DNA from: Cheilinus undulatus
Taxonomy: Eukaryota; Chordata; Actinopteri; Labriformes; Labridae
DNA: 64,000 bases
Direction of reading: 5' to 3'
Assembly (NCBI RefSeq): GCF_018320785.1
Contig: NC_054867.1
Location: 24,555,855 to 24,619,854, forward strand
Positions 1-11,312 of the stretch are shown here, piece by piece (within the stretch, counting starts at the first letter, position 1; each line of letters starts with the position of its first letter). Under the pieces are notes generated by a model. The model was not told the origin of the DNA, did no database searches, and saw only the letters and a list, made by a program, of their open reading frames with translations. The translations under genes were made by a program, and so were the position numbers.

Positions 1-830
1 GATAGCTCATTAATCAGTTTAGAAAAAATCAATATCAGCTATGATGTGTTGTTTTATATTTGTAGCCAATCCACCAAAGTAATGAGACAGTCCTCTGATT
101 GAAAAGCAGATTTTAACCATGTTCTCAAACAAAATGGACTCTGTCTCATGTATGAAGTCTGGTGTTGCAGCAAGTGAGCAGGCCAGTGTCTGGAATTTGT
201 GTTTGGTTAAATGGGTCAGAAAGTTTGGATGGAGGATCTTGTACTTGATGCAGAACTTAATTGGGAGCCAGTGAAGGTTGGTGAGGGTTGGAGTGATGTG
301 CTGCCAGGAACTAGTGGGGGTGAAAGCCCTGGCAGTAAAGTGTTGACATACTGGAGCCTGTCCAAGGCTTTGCTGAGCACCTCAGACAGGACTCTGCTGC
401 AGTAGTCCAGACTGGAGGTGATGGATGCATGGATGTGGGTTTAAGCCGTGTGGTCTGAGATAGATGGTCTGTGTCTGGAATTATTTTTGAGGTTGAAAAA
501 GGCAGATTTTGTCACTGATTCAAGCAGATCTCCAGCCTTACTGAGGCTGCCTTGGGGGCCACCACCATGATCTCAGTTAATTGCTGTTCAGTAGCGCTGT
601 TGTCAGCATAGGAGTGGAAACTTAGACCTTACAGATGATCTGACCAGCAGGTAGCATATAGATGATGAGGAGAAGTGGTCCAAGCACAGAGCCTTGAAGA
701 ACCCCTTAGTTTGCTAGGGTTGGAGGGAAGTGGGGATTGCTAACAGTGACAGACTGTTTTCTGTTTGAGAGACAGGGATGAAGTCTTGAGGTGTTGACCT
801 TATCAGGAGTGTTAACTTTATATGGAAAGA
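1..830. repeat. Probable interspersed repeat, family not identified
   Basis: The stretch reads like a decayed dispersed element. Phrases such as gggagccagtgaaggttgg, gctgcagtagtccagactgg and cacagagccttgaagaacccc look like wording I associate with multi-copy fish repeats. No open frame longer than about 64 codons is present and no terminal repeats are visible because the window starts inside it. I could not assign it to a LINE, SINE or DNA element. Confidence 0.3.
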
Positions 831-1434
831 GTATTTCTCACTCTGATTTAACACAGATTAAATAAGTATCTACACACTGATTCCCCATTGAATCCATGCA
901 GTAGCAGATCTGATTGACATCAGAGGAAACTTTAGCCCTGCAAAAATGGCACTTTTGGCCAACAGTTTCCTTCTGTAAACTGCTTGCTTGAGTAATTTGA
1001 GCTATCATACATACTTCAACATGAGAAGTTTTACATTTACACATCTGCCAGGGCCAGGCTTGGCCAACAAAACTCCTCTCCTTTCATTTTAAAGATAATT
1101 TAGAGGCTTTGTAACAGCTGTGGGTAAATGAAGTTGTCTGAATCTGAAAAACAGCAGCTGTGACCGCCTATCATTAAGACCATGTCAGAGCTGGATGCAC
1201 CCATGGATCAAGAAATGCAAGAGAGGGAAGTTCAGTGAACTGAAACAGCTGTAATCAAGGCAGGTAATTAAAACAGGCTTGCAAGTGTACTGGGGGGAGA
1301 GGTGTACCTGTCAAAACATCTGATTTTTATTCACTTCATTTGCCTGACAGGTTTTTATATGTCAAGAGAACATTAGTAGAATATTCTGAATTTATCTCAT
1401 TTATTAGTGCAGTAACACAGAAGAGGAAAGGGAT
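831..1434. other. Intergenic, nothing recognised
   Basis: No coding exon, RNA gene or terminal repeat was recognised. The longest frame is a 68-codon minus-strand shadow with no family features. Confidence 0.3.
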
Positions 1435-2061
1435 ATATCTTATTGTGTGGAATTGTGGGGATCCACCTTTAAAACGACCATAAATTCTATAATAAAACTA
1501 CAAAAAAGAGCCATACGCATCATCAATAAGGCTGATTACTATGCTCATACGGATCCACTTTTTCTAAATTCTCATGTTATGAAATTTTATGATTTGTTTT
1601 ATTATAAAATAATGCAAATGATGTTCAGAGCAAAGTCAAAAATGCTCCCTGACTCAGTACAGAGGTTCTTTTCAATTCAGGAGAGTCCGTATAATCTCAG
1701 AGGTGTTTGTAAATTTATTGTGCAAAAAGCTAAAAAAGGTATGAAAAGGAGATGTGCTTCCATTGTTGGAGTTAAATTCTGGAATGATGCCAGTATAAAT
1801 GTAAAAACATGTAATTCTCTTTTGGTTTTCAAGAAAATGGTTTGTAAAGCTATCTTTGAAGCGTATACGTGTGACTGATTATCTGTTGTTGTTTCTTTGC
1901 ATTGCTGGAAGTTAGTAGCTTAAAAAGTTAAAAATGTAGGATAGGCTTTTATAAGCAGTATGCTTCTGCCTATGCCTTTTCATTCATTATTCAACACATG
2001 ACTATTGATTTTGTTTGAAATGTCTATACTGTGCAAAATGTTTGGTGTTGTGTTATGATTG

Positions 2062-2092
<31 letters not shown>

Positions 2093-2100
2093 CTAAACTA
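1435..2100 (+). mobile_element. 5'-truncated LINE, C-terminal end of the reverse transcriptase ORF plus 3' tail
   Basis: A 143-codon frame (1447-1878) ends the ORF2 of a non-LTR retrotransposon. It carries the LQKRAIRIINKADYYAHTDP segment typical of the region after the RT domain in the CR1/L2/Rex1 group, followed by NLRG and a VGVKFWND-like motif. A 3' UTR of about 180 bp follows and ends in a tandem ACTAA run beginning near 2062, the simple-repeat tail expected of such LINEs. The RT core and endonuclease are missing, so this is a dead 5'-truncated insertion. The surviving frame has no stop, which suggests a fairly young copy. Confidence 0.75.
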
Positions 2101-2101
2101 A
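2062..2101 (+). repeat. (ACTAA)n tail of the LINE
   Basis: About seven copies of actaa/aacta follow a tgaataaac end. This is the 3' tandem tail of the LINE at 1435-2100. Confidence 0.75.
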
Positions 2102-2874
2102 ATGTTAGACGTGTAAGTATGAGTGAACTATGCTTTCAAGAGATTTAAAGTTATACAGATAAAAGGAGACAAAAGACCTGAATTTTTAAGTATATATAAG
2201 TATATATATATATAAGTATGTATGTACTCTCTAGCATTCTCTCCTTGTCCAGGGAGTCGTCGCTAGGTAATCTCTATAGCTGGCCTCTTCTACCCAATCA
2301 TACGGTTCCTCTCCATGATTGTCGGCCTATTGTCATTCTGCTCCCCTGATAAATATGATTCTCTCTCAGGCTGACATGTCATTGCCCCTCCACCTCCACA
2401 TCACCCTGCCTCACAAAGACATCAGCTATAAGCTCTTCATCCAGTCTCTTCAAGCCTCCAGCCTCAATCACCAGTGTCTGAACTCTATAGGAGACAGATT
2501 CTGCTGCTGCTCAGAAAAGACATTCCTCATTGACAAATTTCCCCATGGAGTCGAAGCATCAAATACCTTCTGTCAAGATACATTTCCATGTTATTTGTTG
2601 TAAAAACAATATTTTATTTGTCCCTCCTAATTGATTTAGCTTTGGCCAGCAGGAAACTGACATGCAAACTGTGTTATTTGTAAAGCCCTAGAATCCATGT
2701 CCAGAGGGTGAATGAGTCCTATTATGATCTAGAAGAATATTATAAGAGAAGCTGAATTATAGAGACCCTAGAGTAAAAGAAATTGCAAAGGAAAAGAGTA
2801 AATTTACCAATAGTTAATATGATTTCATTGGTATTTTTATGATATTTTTGGCTGCATGGGTTTACATTGTTATA
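2102..2874. other. Intergenic with a short TA-rich microsatellite
   Basis: A degenerate TATATAAG microsatellite lies near 2190-2222. The 94-codon plus-strand frame at 2319-2603 has no recognisable motif or clean splice context, and I take it as chance. Confidence 0.3.
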
Positions 2875-3260
2875 GGTGGGGTTTTCCAGTCCAATGGCTG
2901 CTGCCATGGTAGCAGTTAGCTCGGATGTAGCTGTTAGAAAGCGGCAGTTTAATTGGAACGGGACCACATATCTTTTCAAAACAAGAGCAGAGGGCCACAC
3001 TGAAAGCTTGTCTTGGCAGAGAAGACTTTTTTGCATGTTCCCCAAGCTGCCTTGGCATCAATTTTAGATGAAGCTCCGCCATTAACAATCTAAGGCAGCG
3101 GTAGCCTGCACAAGTGTAGCGTATGCACACAGCGCAATCTCTCGCTCTGATTGGCCCATCATGAATGTGACAGAACGTTCCTCCAATCATCTTTTGAAGA
3201 TTTTCTGAAAAGTCCTGCCCTTCCCAAACGCTTTCAATGGGAGCTTTCCTACATAAATAT
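2875..3260 (-). mobile_element. Degenerate copy (A) of the RecQ-exon repeat family, promoter-like part only
   Basis: On the minus strand, 3255 down to about 3110 matches the left part of the repeats at 13.2 and 15.0 kb: a gggaagggcagg block, then gattggaggaacgttctg and gggccaatcagag, in the same order and near-equal spacing. The remainder has diverged or belongs to other sequence, and neither terminal inverted repeat is recognisable. It is the oldest or most rearranged of the four copies. Confidence 0.35.
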
Positions 3261-4224
3261 TAAATATATTCATGCAATGGGTATGAGTTGATCTGATTTG
3301 TCAGGTTTGCCATTTCCTGCCAACAGAGCTTTAGGTTTTACACTTTTGGGATCCTTCAATTCTCAACCCACAAACATAAGGGACTGTACAATTACACACC
3401 CCAAAAATGAATCACTCTGCCAGAACACACAATTCAGTCAGGATTTTAAAAGGGAATCTGAGATAGCTGCTAGTCTTGTTAATTGTAGCTTTGGTTAAAG
3501 CATTAAACATTTGTATTAAAATAATCTGTCATAAGGGAAAATATATCATTTTTCCTTTCACAAATTAAAAGATTTGTTAAAAGTCTTGCATGGTAAATAT
3601 TCACTCAAAACTGGGCCATAAATTCCCATGTAAAAAACTGTGCAAGATTACAAGAATAATTTCCCAAGGGGACAAGAAATGATATGGTATAGTATGGTAG
3701 GGTATGGTATCATAATCTGTCGTATCATATTGTATTGTAATAGTTGTTTGACTGATTTTCTTATTTTTGTAGTGATTTTTTATTAATATTATTATTAAGG
3801 CTGGCTTCAAGTTAGTCTGTTCTGATTTGCCCCTCAAAAATTCAGGGGAGGGGTGTGATCAGATGAGAGACTTATTGCATCAAATTATTTGTCCAAACAA
3901 TCCTCAAGTCTGTGGAGTCAATATGATTATTTTACTGCCAGTTCAATTCTGAGCCTCTCAATCATAAGACAGTCTGTCTGCACTCTGTTCATTTCTTATG
4001 GCCACTCTCACAGACTAATCATCTGAGATGCTGTAGTTCCCAGAAATACACGCCCAACCTTTTGAAATAAAATCACATTAACTTCTGCTTAGGGTTAGGA
4101 TAAGGGTTAAAGTAGCAGTAAGGGTACCAAAATTTAAAAGTTAAAGACCTGACCTGCAAAACCTGATTAAAAAAACGTTAATGAAGCTGAATAAACAGTC
4201 TGCTCACAGAAAAATAGCTAGTGC
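3261..4224. other. Intergenic, short simple-repeat patches
   Basis: Near 3680-3760 there is a degenerate TATGGTA tract. Near 4090-4120 a gggttaggataagggttaa run appears, a motif common in fish repeats. No gene is supported. Confidence 0.3.
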
Positions 4225-5580
4225 TAAATGAAAACATCCTAACACAGCTCATGTAGCTCCATTAGCTGTGTAAGCTATGTAGCTATGTAGTTAATGTAGC
4301 AAAAGCTAACCTCACAAAGCAGCTAAATAAATTCTGTAACTACATTTTCTTTAGCTACCTTTGCTAAAGCTCACATTGCTCAAGCTAACTTAGCCATAGA
4401 TAATGGAGCTAACACAGCTACATAGCTGCAAAAGCTACACTCATAAAGCAGCTACAGACCTCTCCAAAAGTATTGAACTGGTGGGCCCAATTCTTTTATT
4501 TTTGCTGTAGACAAAAAACATTTGTGTTTAACATCAAAAGATGAATATTAGACAAGAGATCAACATTTTTGCTTTTATTTGCAGGTATTTAAGTCTGGAT
4601 CCAATGAACCGCTTTGAAGAAAACACTCTGTTCATCTACTGTTCACAGAAGATGTCATGAACTAAAGTACAGCGGCTACACCAGAAGATACTAACCACTC
4701 ATTAGTAAGAAGAACAGGAAGGACTGATGAGAGAAAGATGAAACTTCACCAAAGTGATGGAAAGGCTAACGTTTGGAGAAAGAAAGGATCTGCTCATAAT
4801 CCCAAACACACAAGCTCATCTGTGAAACACAGTAGACGTAGTGTCATGGCTTGGGCTCGCATGGCTTCTTCTGGGACGGGCTCATTAATCTACATTGATG
4901 ATGTAACACAGGATGGCAGCAGAAATAAACTCAGAAGTCTACAGAAACATTTTGTCAGCCAATTTAAAGAAAGATGCAGCCAAACTGTTTGGGAGATCCT
5001 TCATCATGCAGCAAGATAATGACCCAAAACACACTGCCAAAACAACAAAGGAGTTCATCAGAGGCAAGAAGTGGAAGGTTTTAGACTGGCCAATCTCCAG
5101 ACTTGAACACTATAGAGCATGCATTTTAATTGCTACAGAGGAGACTGAATGGAGTAACCTCCCAAAGCAAACAACAACTGAAAGAGGCTGTGGTAAAAGC
5201 CTGGAAAAATGTAAAAAAAAAAAAAAAAAAGAAGAATGCAAAAGTTTAGTGATGTCAGTGGATCACAGACTTGATGCAGGTATTGCAAGAAAAGGATTTC
5301 CATCTAAATATTAAGTCTTATTCACTTTAATCAGTTTTAGGTCTATGTGTACCAGATCCAGATGTAAACACCTGGAAATAAAAGCTGAAATGTTGATCTC
5401 TTGTCTCATATTCATCTTTTTTGAGTCAGACCCAAATATTTTCACTCTACAGCAAAAATAAAGAAATTGGGCCCACCGTTCCAATACTTTTGGATGGGAC
5501 TGTATGTAAGCTGCATAGCTACTTTATGTATGTAGCTATGCTAGCTTCAGCTACACTTGCTGCATTTGTTACATTCCCAG
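4225..5580. repeat. AGCTA-rich low-complexity tract split by a Tc1 element
   Basis: From about 4225 to 4454 and again from 5503 to about 5575 the sequence is built from variants of TAGCTA, GCTAAC and TGTAGCTA in both orientations. The two halves are separated exactly by the Tc1-like element, so the tract was continuous before the insertion. Confidence 0.5.
4455..5502 (+). mobile_element. Tc1-like DNA transposon, decayed and N-terminally deleted
   Basis: The ends are inverted copies: the left reads cagacctctccaaaagtatt then ggtgggcccaat; the right, reverse-complemented, reads cagtcccatccaaaagtatt and then ggtgggcccaat. Both abut a TA dinucleotide, the Tc1/mariner target. Transposase remnants lie at 4738-5019 and 4913-5314 in different frames. 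They show WRKKG, VKHS, the second catalytic block [11 protein letters not shown] and a W-P motif, but the N-terminal DNA-binding domain and third catalytic region are missing or disrupted. The copy is about 1.05 kb and not capable of coding. Confidence 0.8.
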
Positions 5581-6111
5581 GATTAGACCTATGATCGTTT
5601 CTTGTCTATTATCTATGAAATGTTGCTCCGTCTGAAATGTTTGCAGTCTGGTTATTTCATGAATGTAACAACCAGACTTTGTTTCTGAATAAAGTTGAAA
5701 AAAAAACACACCTTAAACTGCACTAGCTAATAACACAACTTCCTTTAAAACATACAGCATCTCAGATGGCCATCAGAAATGTATGGTCTGCTGCCAGAAC
5801 CCTCTTCCCAATCCAGAGTTGTAAATATCAGACATGTTTGATTCCAGCAGGACCATACACCAACAATAGCCAAGGAGCGCAGGCACATACAAACACACCT
5901 TCTTCTCAGCCAGGATTGTGTCTGTGGACTCACCACTGTGATGTGATTACTATAAATAGCAGGGGTTTGGTCTAAAATGGGCTGGCCTATTCATTTAATG
6001 TGGGTTCAGAGGACTGTAATTTATGAAATTAGTTGAAATTGACCTTATATCTGTGATCACCCACATTTTTAGAATCAGTTCATCTCTGAAGGTCATCTAC
6101 AGTGTGGCCAG
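5581..6111. other. Intergenic, nothing recognised
   Basis: No exon, RNA or terminal repeat was identified. The overlapping 63- and 69-codon frames on opposite strands look like chance. Confidence 0.3.
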
Positions 6112-6270
6112 CCCAGTGGTTAGTTTAAAAAAAGTTGTAAGCTTCTATGAAAACAGCATTTTTAATGGTACTAACTGATCAGAAACCTGAATAGGGGATG
6201 TATGGTGATGGAGCTGTTTTCATAGAAATTGCTGTCAAAGAAAGATCACAACTTTGCCAAAACCACTGGG
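6112..6270. mobile_element. Small MITE-like hairpin element
   Basis: The 159-bp segment opens with cccagtggttagttt and closes with its inverse, ccaaaaccactggg. An inner inverted pair is ctatgaaaacagc / gctgttttcatag. This gives a hairpin typical of a short non-autonomous DNA element. Its superfamily is not decidable because no clear target duplication was seen. Confidence 0.5.
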
Positions 6271-6431
6271 AAACACATCAAGCTGGTAGACAAGTAACAT
6301 TTTAGATGTCAAAACTGTCAAAACTATTTTTGGAATGACTTTTGACTCCTAACAGGGTCTTAATTAGACATTCAAACAGTCATCAACATCTCAATGACTG
6401 GGAGACAAAACTGATCATATTTTCTTCGATG

Positions 6432-7295
6432 TTAATCTTTGACCTCTGTCTTTTCTGATGCACTCTGCTGCAAAAGAAAAAAAGACAAGAGCTTACTAAA
6501 AACATGAACAGAAGCCAGACAGAGGAAACAACATCTACATGTTTTCATTTTAGCTTTTTTTTCTCCCACCTTATGCTCCTGATCCTCTAAGTCTCCCTCT
6601 TGTATTTCATTCCACTTCTTCTCCTGTGGTCTCAGAATCAACTCAGACAGACTGAGAGCTGGATCTCATTGTTATGCTAGACACAGCAGCACTACAAGAA
6701 GATTGTCTCAACCAAGTGAACTGCTCAAAATGACCTCCCATATCTATCCATCTCCAGTGGATGTGGATACATTTGTCATTCTTATCCTATACTTGCAGGT
6801 CCTCCCACCAGCACAGAGAAAAGCACATACCTGAGATCATTATTTGGATGATGTAGCCTCCAGTCAGCAGACATGGCTGCTCTTGAGATAAAAGAAAACA
6901 TGCATGTCACTGTCTTTGAGATTTCTGCTGACAACATGCTCTCACTTATGAATGTCTGTGGAAGATAAAAACCCTTTGTCATTTTCAGTCTTCAAAGGAC
7001 ACTCCTAAATGTCACTTTATGAGGACTCAGCTCAGGACAGGAGCCAATCTATGCTAAGTGGATTTTTGGCATGTTGACATTCTGCTGCCGCGACCAAACT
7101 CTACTGACCCTGTAAAACAGAAGGGAATGACGTTACAAAGATAGTTAAACTGCCGCTGACAGTAAAACATATACAGTGTCTGATGCAACCTCCTCACCCT
7201 GCGTGGAGACAGAGCTTCTGTCATACTCTGTAAACCACAGCCAGCAGAGGCAGAAAATACAGAAGTGCTGAGACGGGGATCAGATTCCATGTCAT
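6432..7295 (-). CDS. Putative four-exon gene for a 103-residue protein with an N-terminal hydrophobic segment
   Basis: Four exons on the minus strand join in a single frame: 7295-7227 (23 codons), 6955-6831, 6651-6570 and 6467-6432 (stop TAA). Junctions are GT-AG: donors GTATGA, GTATGT and GTGGGA; acceptors cttccacag, cagctctcag and cttttgcag. Total coding length is 312 nt, and phases 0, 2 and 0 all close. The product begins MTWNLIPVSALLYFLPLLAV, a likely signal peptide or signal anchor at residues 5-22. It continues with a Ser/Met-rich stretch and ends in a charged tail (LILRPQEKKWNEIQEGDLED ... KTEVKD). I recognise no family. A TATA-like box sits about 70 bp upstream of the ATG. It may be a real micro-gene, part of a longer gene with other exons, or coincidence. 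No support beyond the sequence was available. Confidence 0.4.
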
Positions 7296-7362
7296 TGTGA
7301 TTTAAAAATTGTATAAGCCTTCATTTGGCCTCCGATTTTTCTGAAGGGCAGAACTGTGCATA

Positions 7363-7371
7363 ATTTATATA
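7363..7371 (-). promoter_or_regulatory. TATA-like box upstream of the small four-exon gene
   Basis: The minus strand reads TATATAAAT here. A start site about 30 bp downstream would leave a 5' UTR of about 40 nt before the ATG at 7295. Confidence 0.3.
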
Positions 7372-7379
7372 AACGCAGG

Positions 7380-10022
7380 CAGCAGTTTCTCTTCCGCTAT
7401 TGTCAGAAGTCCCGCCCCTTCTTGATTTTGGCAAGTGAGGGTGAAGTGACGTAAGCTGCGTTTCAATTACCCTTAGAAATGCGCAAAATCTAAATAGCGC
7501 AATTAAAAAACTTGTAATGGAAACACCTGAATTTCAAAAACCTCTCAAATATTGCTAAAAAGTTTTTACGCTCTCATGAGGAGGTTTTTCAGACTTTTTG
7601 ATATTGTCAAAGCAGCCGCTGTAGATGTAATCACAACCGTAACATGCAACAGGTTTAGAGCGTCCAGCTTCCTTGCAGCTGAGTCACGTGAGATGAGATT
7701 TTACGAGAACTGCAAGGCTCCCTTCAGTGGAAACACATTCAGAGCATAACTGTACTTGGTGGAAATTTAAGAAATATCACTTTTATTTGAGAAAAACTGT
7801 AACAGAAACCGAGCTATTGGCAAGCGCAGCAATGTTCCAGAAGTGATGTAAAAATGACAAAATGTGTTTGTTTACATTCGTAAAAAGCCAAGCTAGCTGT
7901 ATCGTCATCTGCTAAGCTAGGCTACACACCTCCTTGCTGCAACATTGATCTTTTCTCAGATAAATAAGAATCATAATTTACAAATGTTCATCTGTTTTCT
8001 AGAGACGAATTGTGTTGTAGTAATTTCAAAACTCCATGAATGTTCTCTGTTACCAAGAGAGCCTTCCTGTTCTGACTGTCATTTTACTTTTAGTGTGATA
8101 TGATTGTTATGTTGAGACAAACCTCCAGGTAGCTCCATGTCTGCTTTATTCTTACGCTGTGGGGTGTTATCTGCTCGCTGTCGCTGCTGAATATTTATGG
8201 AGACTACTGCAGCTAGAGTTTCACTGTCAGTTTGCAGCATCACAGATAAACACTAAAAGGAAATGGCACTAAATTGCTTCACATTGTCTGTGCCCTTCTC
8301 TCCACAGGTAGGACGTTGTGACTGGATATCACAATTTTGCAGCGAGAAATGTCAGCACCACAGGGTTCAGACACCATGTCGAGCACAAACTGGAGGTTTA
8401 GAAAACTTGACAACGGGGCATGAGGAAGCGAAAAAAAAGTGGCCTTACATATGAGCGTTATGTCTTCACAAAGATTTTCCATCAGTGATGATGAAAGGAA
8501 ATTTGACCATATAAATGCACTTCTTTAAATACACTTACACATCTTGAGACAGCTTTACCTTTAATGTTGAGACACTCTTATAGGAGCTTAACGCTCCATG
8601 ATACAAAGTCTGGAACACAAAAACGGAAGTTAAATGTCCACAGAGAAAACAAAAGGCTGAATTCCAACCTGAAATGTTCAGCCAGCTTCGGGCCCAAGCG
8701 ATGTTACTGCTGTAAAAGCAGTTGTTGATGCTCTGACATTTGTTTGATACATCACTGCCTCAAAGAAGAGTCTGACCGTCCGAGCAGAAAGAGCCTTCAC
8801 TGACCGCCTCACTCTGTCTCAGAGGAATGAGCCAAGGCACTCACAGGCTCAAAGCCTCACAGCTCACTGCTGTGTTTCACGCTGACATTTGATTGACCCG
8901 TCTCACTGGCTGACTGGCCTAAATGTAGAGGTACCTCTGAGGATAAGCTGAGGGCTGTTTGTATCGATGTGACCAAACTTACACTGTTAACAAGATGTTT
9001 CACTGTTTCAGCTTGTCACATTTTCAATGTGTGCTCTTTAGAGAGAGGCTGATCCAAAAGTGTAAAAGTTTATTAAAAGCTTTAGTAAGAAACTTTTGCT
9101 GTATGTCAGTCTAGGTGCTGCCACCCAGCCCTAAAGGACAAAGTTGTAAATCTAATTTAATACTGATGTTGTCATGTACATGCTTAGTAATGGTTTTCAT
9201 AGAAGAAATTAATCTCAGTAGTGTTTATCATTTATTCTTCTCTTACACAAACCAAATTAACAAAACTTAACAAAACCTCCTGTATAACTCCTGTAGTGTT
9301 AAACTAAACACTTTCCCTGAGTTTAAATATCTATCAGGGGCTCAGAGTTCTCCAATAGTGTGGGATTTTAACACCCAGTGTTACTTCCTGATATATTAAA
9401 AGTACTCCTTACACAACATAATTGTATCCTTCTAACTAAAGGTATTAATTTGAAGTATTCACTGTGGTAGCGACCGATGCATTTCAGTACACCTCAAACA
9501 GTTCATTAAGATTTAGGTACATCATAAGAAAGTGCTCATTGCATGTCTCATGTGCAGATTAACTAATCATCTTTATAAATTGACCCTTTAAACTCCACAG
9601 GCAGCAAGTGGTTAACTGAGTGAACAACTTCACTCATGCTGCGAAAGGGTTTAACATCAAAACAACAACAATCCATCAGAAACAAGAGCAAGGGAATTTC
9701 AGCAGTGATTACTATAAAACAGGCAACATCAAAACATGTATAAAAACTCTACCAAAGCATCATGGGAAAACAATGCCTACAAAACACCAGATATGAAATT
9801 GCAGTGGGTAGAGCTTTGATCAAGTGACTCTCTACAAAGCTGGGTGGATGCACACAGTTAAATAATTCCAACATTGAAGACCATTTAAGTCAGAATGGAG
9901 TTAACATAAGACTTTGTAAGTCAAAATCAACTCAGAAATATTGAACACTTAGATATCGAGTCCATTTTTTACAGTCTAGGACCTGTCTCTTCTCCACCTC
10001 TTTGCCTGTTTTCAAGCTGATC
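7380..10022. other. Intergenic, no gene supported; one possible repeat
   Basis: Between about 7440 and 7760 phrases such as gcgtttcaattaccc and cttgtaatggaaacacc suggest a decayed non-autonomous element. A short part (cttcttgatttt ... gaagtgacgta) resembles 42,745-42,795 in GNL3 intron 7. The rest holds only short shadow frames. Confidence 0.3.
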
Positions 10023-10560
10023 TAACCTTGCAAAGCAGATTGATACGTCCGTTTCTGTGTTTCTCATTGGCAAATTCATCTTGTTAAACTCTGAACTGTT
10101 TGGGCACTGTTAGAAAGTGATAGGACCAATTAGCGGCAAGGGGCAGTACTTTCAGACACAGAGGAGTCATGACATAAGCAAGCACCAACAAATGGCCAGT
10201 GCAGATATGGCAGAAGACATCAGCGTGGATGCTGCTAAAGCATCAGTTTTATCAGAACTTGATGACATTTCTTTGTTAAAAGAACAAAGAACAGCATTGA
10301 GTTGTTTTCTTTTCAAAAACAACAAAAGTCGTGTACTGAGATGTCTACAGTTGCCATGGTTCGCATCATGCAGTTCTCTATGGAGTTTACCAGAGCCATT
10401 TTACTCCTCAGCAGAGCCTGCTCCTCGGTAGCTGATGGCTACGTCACGTGTTTTGCATCTCTGATTGGCTCGTGAAGATGTGACAGACAGAACATTCATC
10501 CAATCACCCTCCGAGTTTTTTTTTTTTTCAAAGTCTCTGCCCTTTCCCAAGGTCCAAGTT
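10023..10560 (-). mobile_element. RecQ-exon repeat family, copy B (inverted, one end missing)
   Basis: This copy lies in reverse orientation to copies C and D. It starts with the family's right inverted end, taaccttgcaaagcagatt. It then carries the gtgataggaccaattagcgg block, the helicase-like first exon on the plus strand, and the promoter-like block with ctgattggctcgtgaagatg and cattcatccaatcacc. The opposite end, with the palindromic agatggatgtgttt, is not recognisable beyond about 10,560, so the copy is truncated there. Confidence 0.6.
10207..10296 (+). pseudogene. RecQ-like helicase first-exon remnant in repeat copy B
   Basis: From ATG 10207 the frame reads MAEDISVDAAKASVL, SELDDISLLKEQRTA. 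As I recall the family, many animal RecQ-like proteins begin with a similar stretch (SEFDDI..LKEEQRTAL) just before the GKDVFALLPTGFGKS Walker A region. In copy C the same place is followed by a GTGAGT donor; here that site reads TTGAGT. The helicase core is absent, so this is a stranded first exon. The identification rests on about 30 residues. Confidence 0.4.
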
Positions 10561-11069
10561 GATCAACAATAAGTTTGAATTTCGATGTGAGGGTTGCCAC
10601 AGATTGGCTTCATAAGCCCCCTCAGTAATCAAACGATTGTTGTCCCGCAGGCTTTGTTCAGTATTTGACACTGTCAATACTAGCAAACATCTCATTCACC
10701 ATGTCATGAAATGTAGAATTCAAAAAGGCTGGGTTAAGCCTACCTGTAACTACAGTGGCAGTGAAAACTGGTATAAAAATAATATGAAATAATATATCTT
10801 GTCACTTATGGTCTTGTTTGCTTTTGTAGGTTGTCTGGAGGCATCAGTATTATTTCTGTCTGTTTTTATAACTATAAATGCCAATGCTGCATCTCACTTT
10901 GCATTGATGTTTAGCTTTAAAAAAAAAGACCACTTAACTGACTTGCTCATCTGTATTCCTAACAGCTCTTTTCATTGCTTAATTGTTAGTTGTTGGTTGC
11001 AAGTGCTTGTACAGACTCAGATGCAATTTGATATTTAATTTGCTTTAAAAATGCAGCTGTCTTATTTAG
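10561..11069. other. Intergenic, nothing recognised
   Basis: Only chance frames are present, including a 79-codon plus-strand frame that is hydrophobic but has no start or splice context of note. Confidence 0.3.
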
Positions 11070-11312
11070 CCTGCTGAGCCAGAAGGCAAAGCTCTCAATT
11101 CACCGGTTGATCTTCATTACAACCCTCGCCTATGGTCATGAACTCTGGGTAAGAATTGAAAGAATGGTTGAAATAGACTCCTCAGGAGGGTGGCTGGGCT
11201 CAGAGATAGGATGAGGGGCTTGGACATCCATGGGGCTCGAAGTAGAGCTGCTGCTCCTTTGTGAAGATGGATAGATGGATGGATAGATGGATGGATGGAT
11301 GGATGGATGGAC
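11070..11312 (+). mobile_element. RTE-type (Rex3/Expander-like) LINE tail with GATG repeats
   Basis: The segment is a decayed version of the one at 19.2 kb. Shared landmarks are gaagctctcaatt near the start, ctcgcc-like plus tggtcatgaactctgggta, gggctcagagataggatgag and ggctcgaagtagagctgctg. It ends in a tandem GATGGATA/GATGGATG array at 11,265-11,310. GATG-type 3' tails are characteristic of Rex3/RTE elements in fish. It is strongly 5' truncated and non-coding. Confidence 0.6.

Noticed and set aside
2740-3190. Overlapping minus-strand ORFs of 101 and 106 codons
   Set aside because: They lie on degenerate repeat copy A, overlap in different frames and show no protein motif.
7054-7290. 78-codon minus-strand frame beginning MESDPRLSTSVFSASAGCGL with a GTGAGG donor
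   Set aside because: It overlaps exon 1 of the small gene in another frame, and every splice continuation I tried from its phase meets a stop. The MTWNLIPV frame closes through four exons instead.
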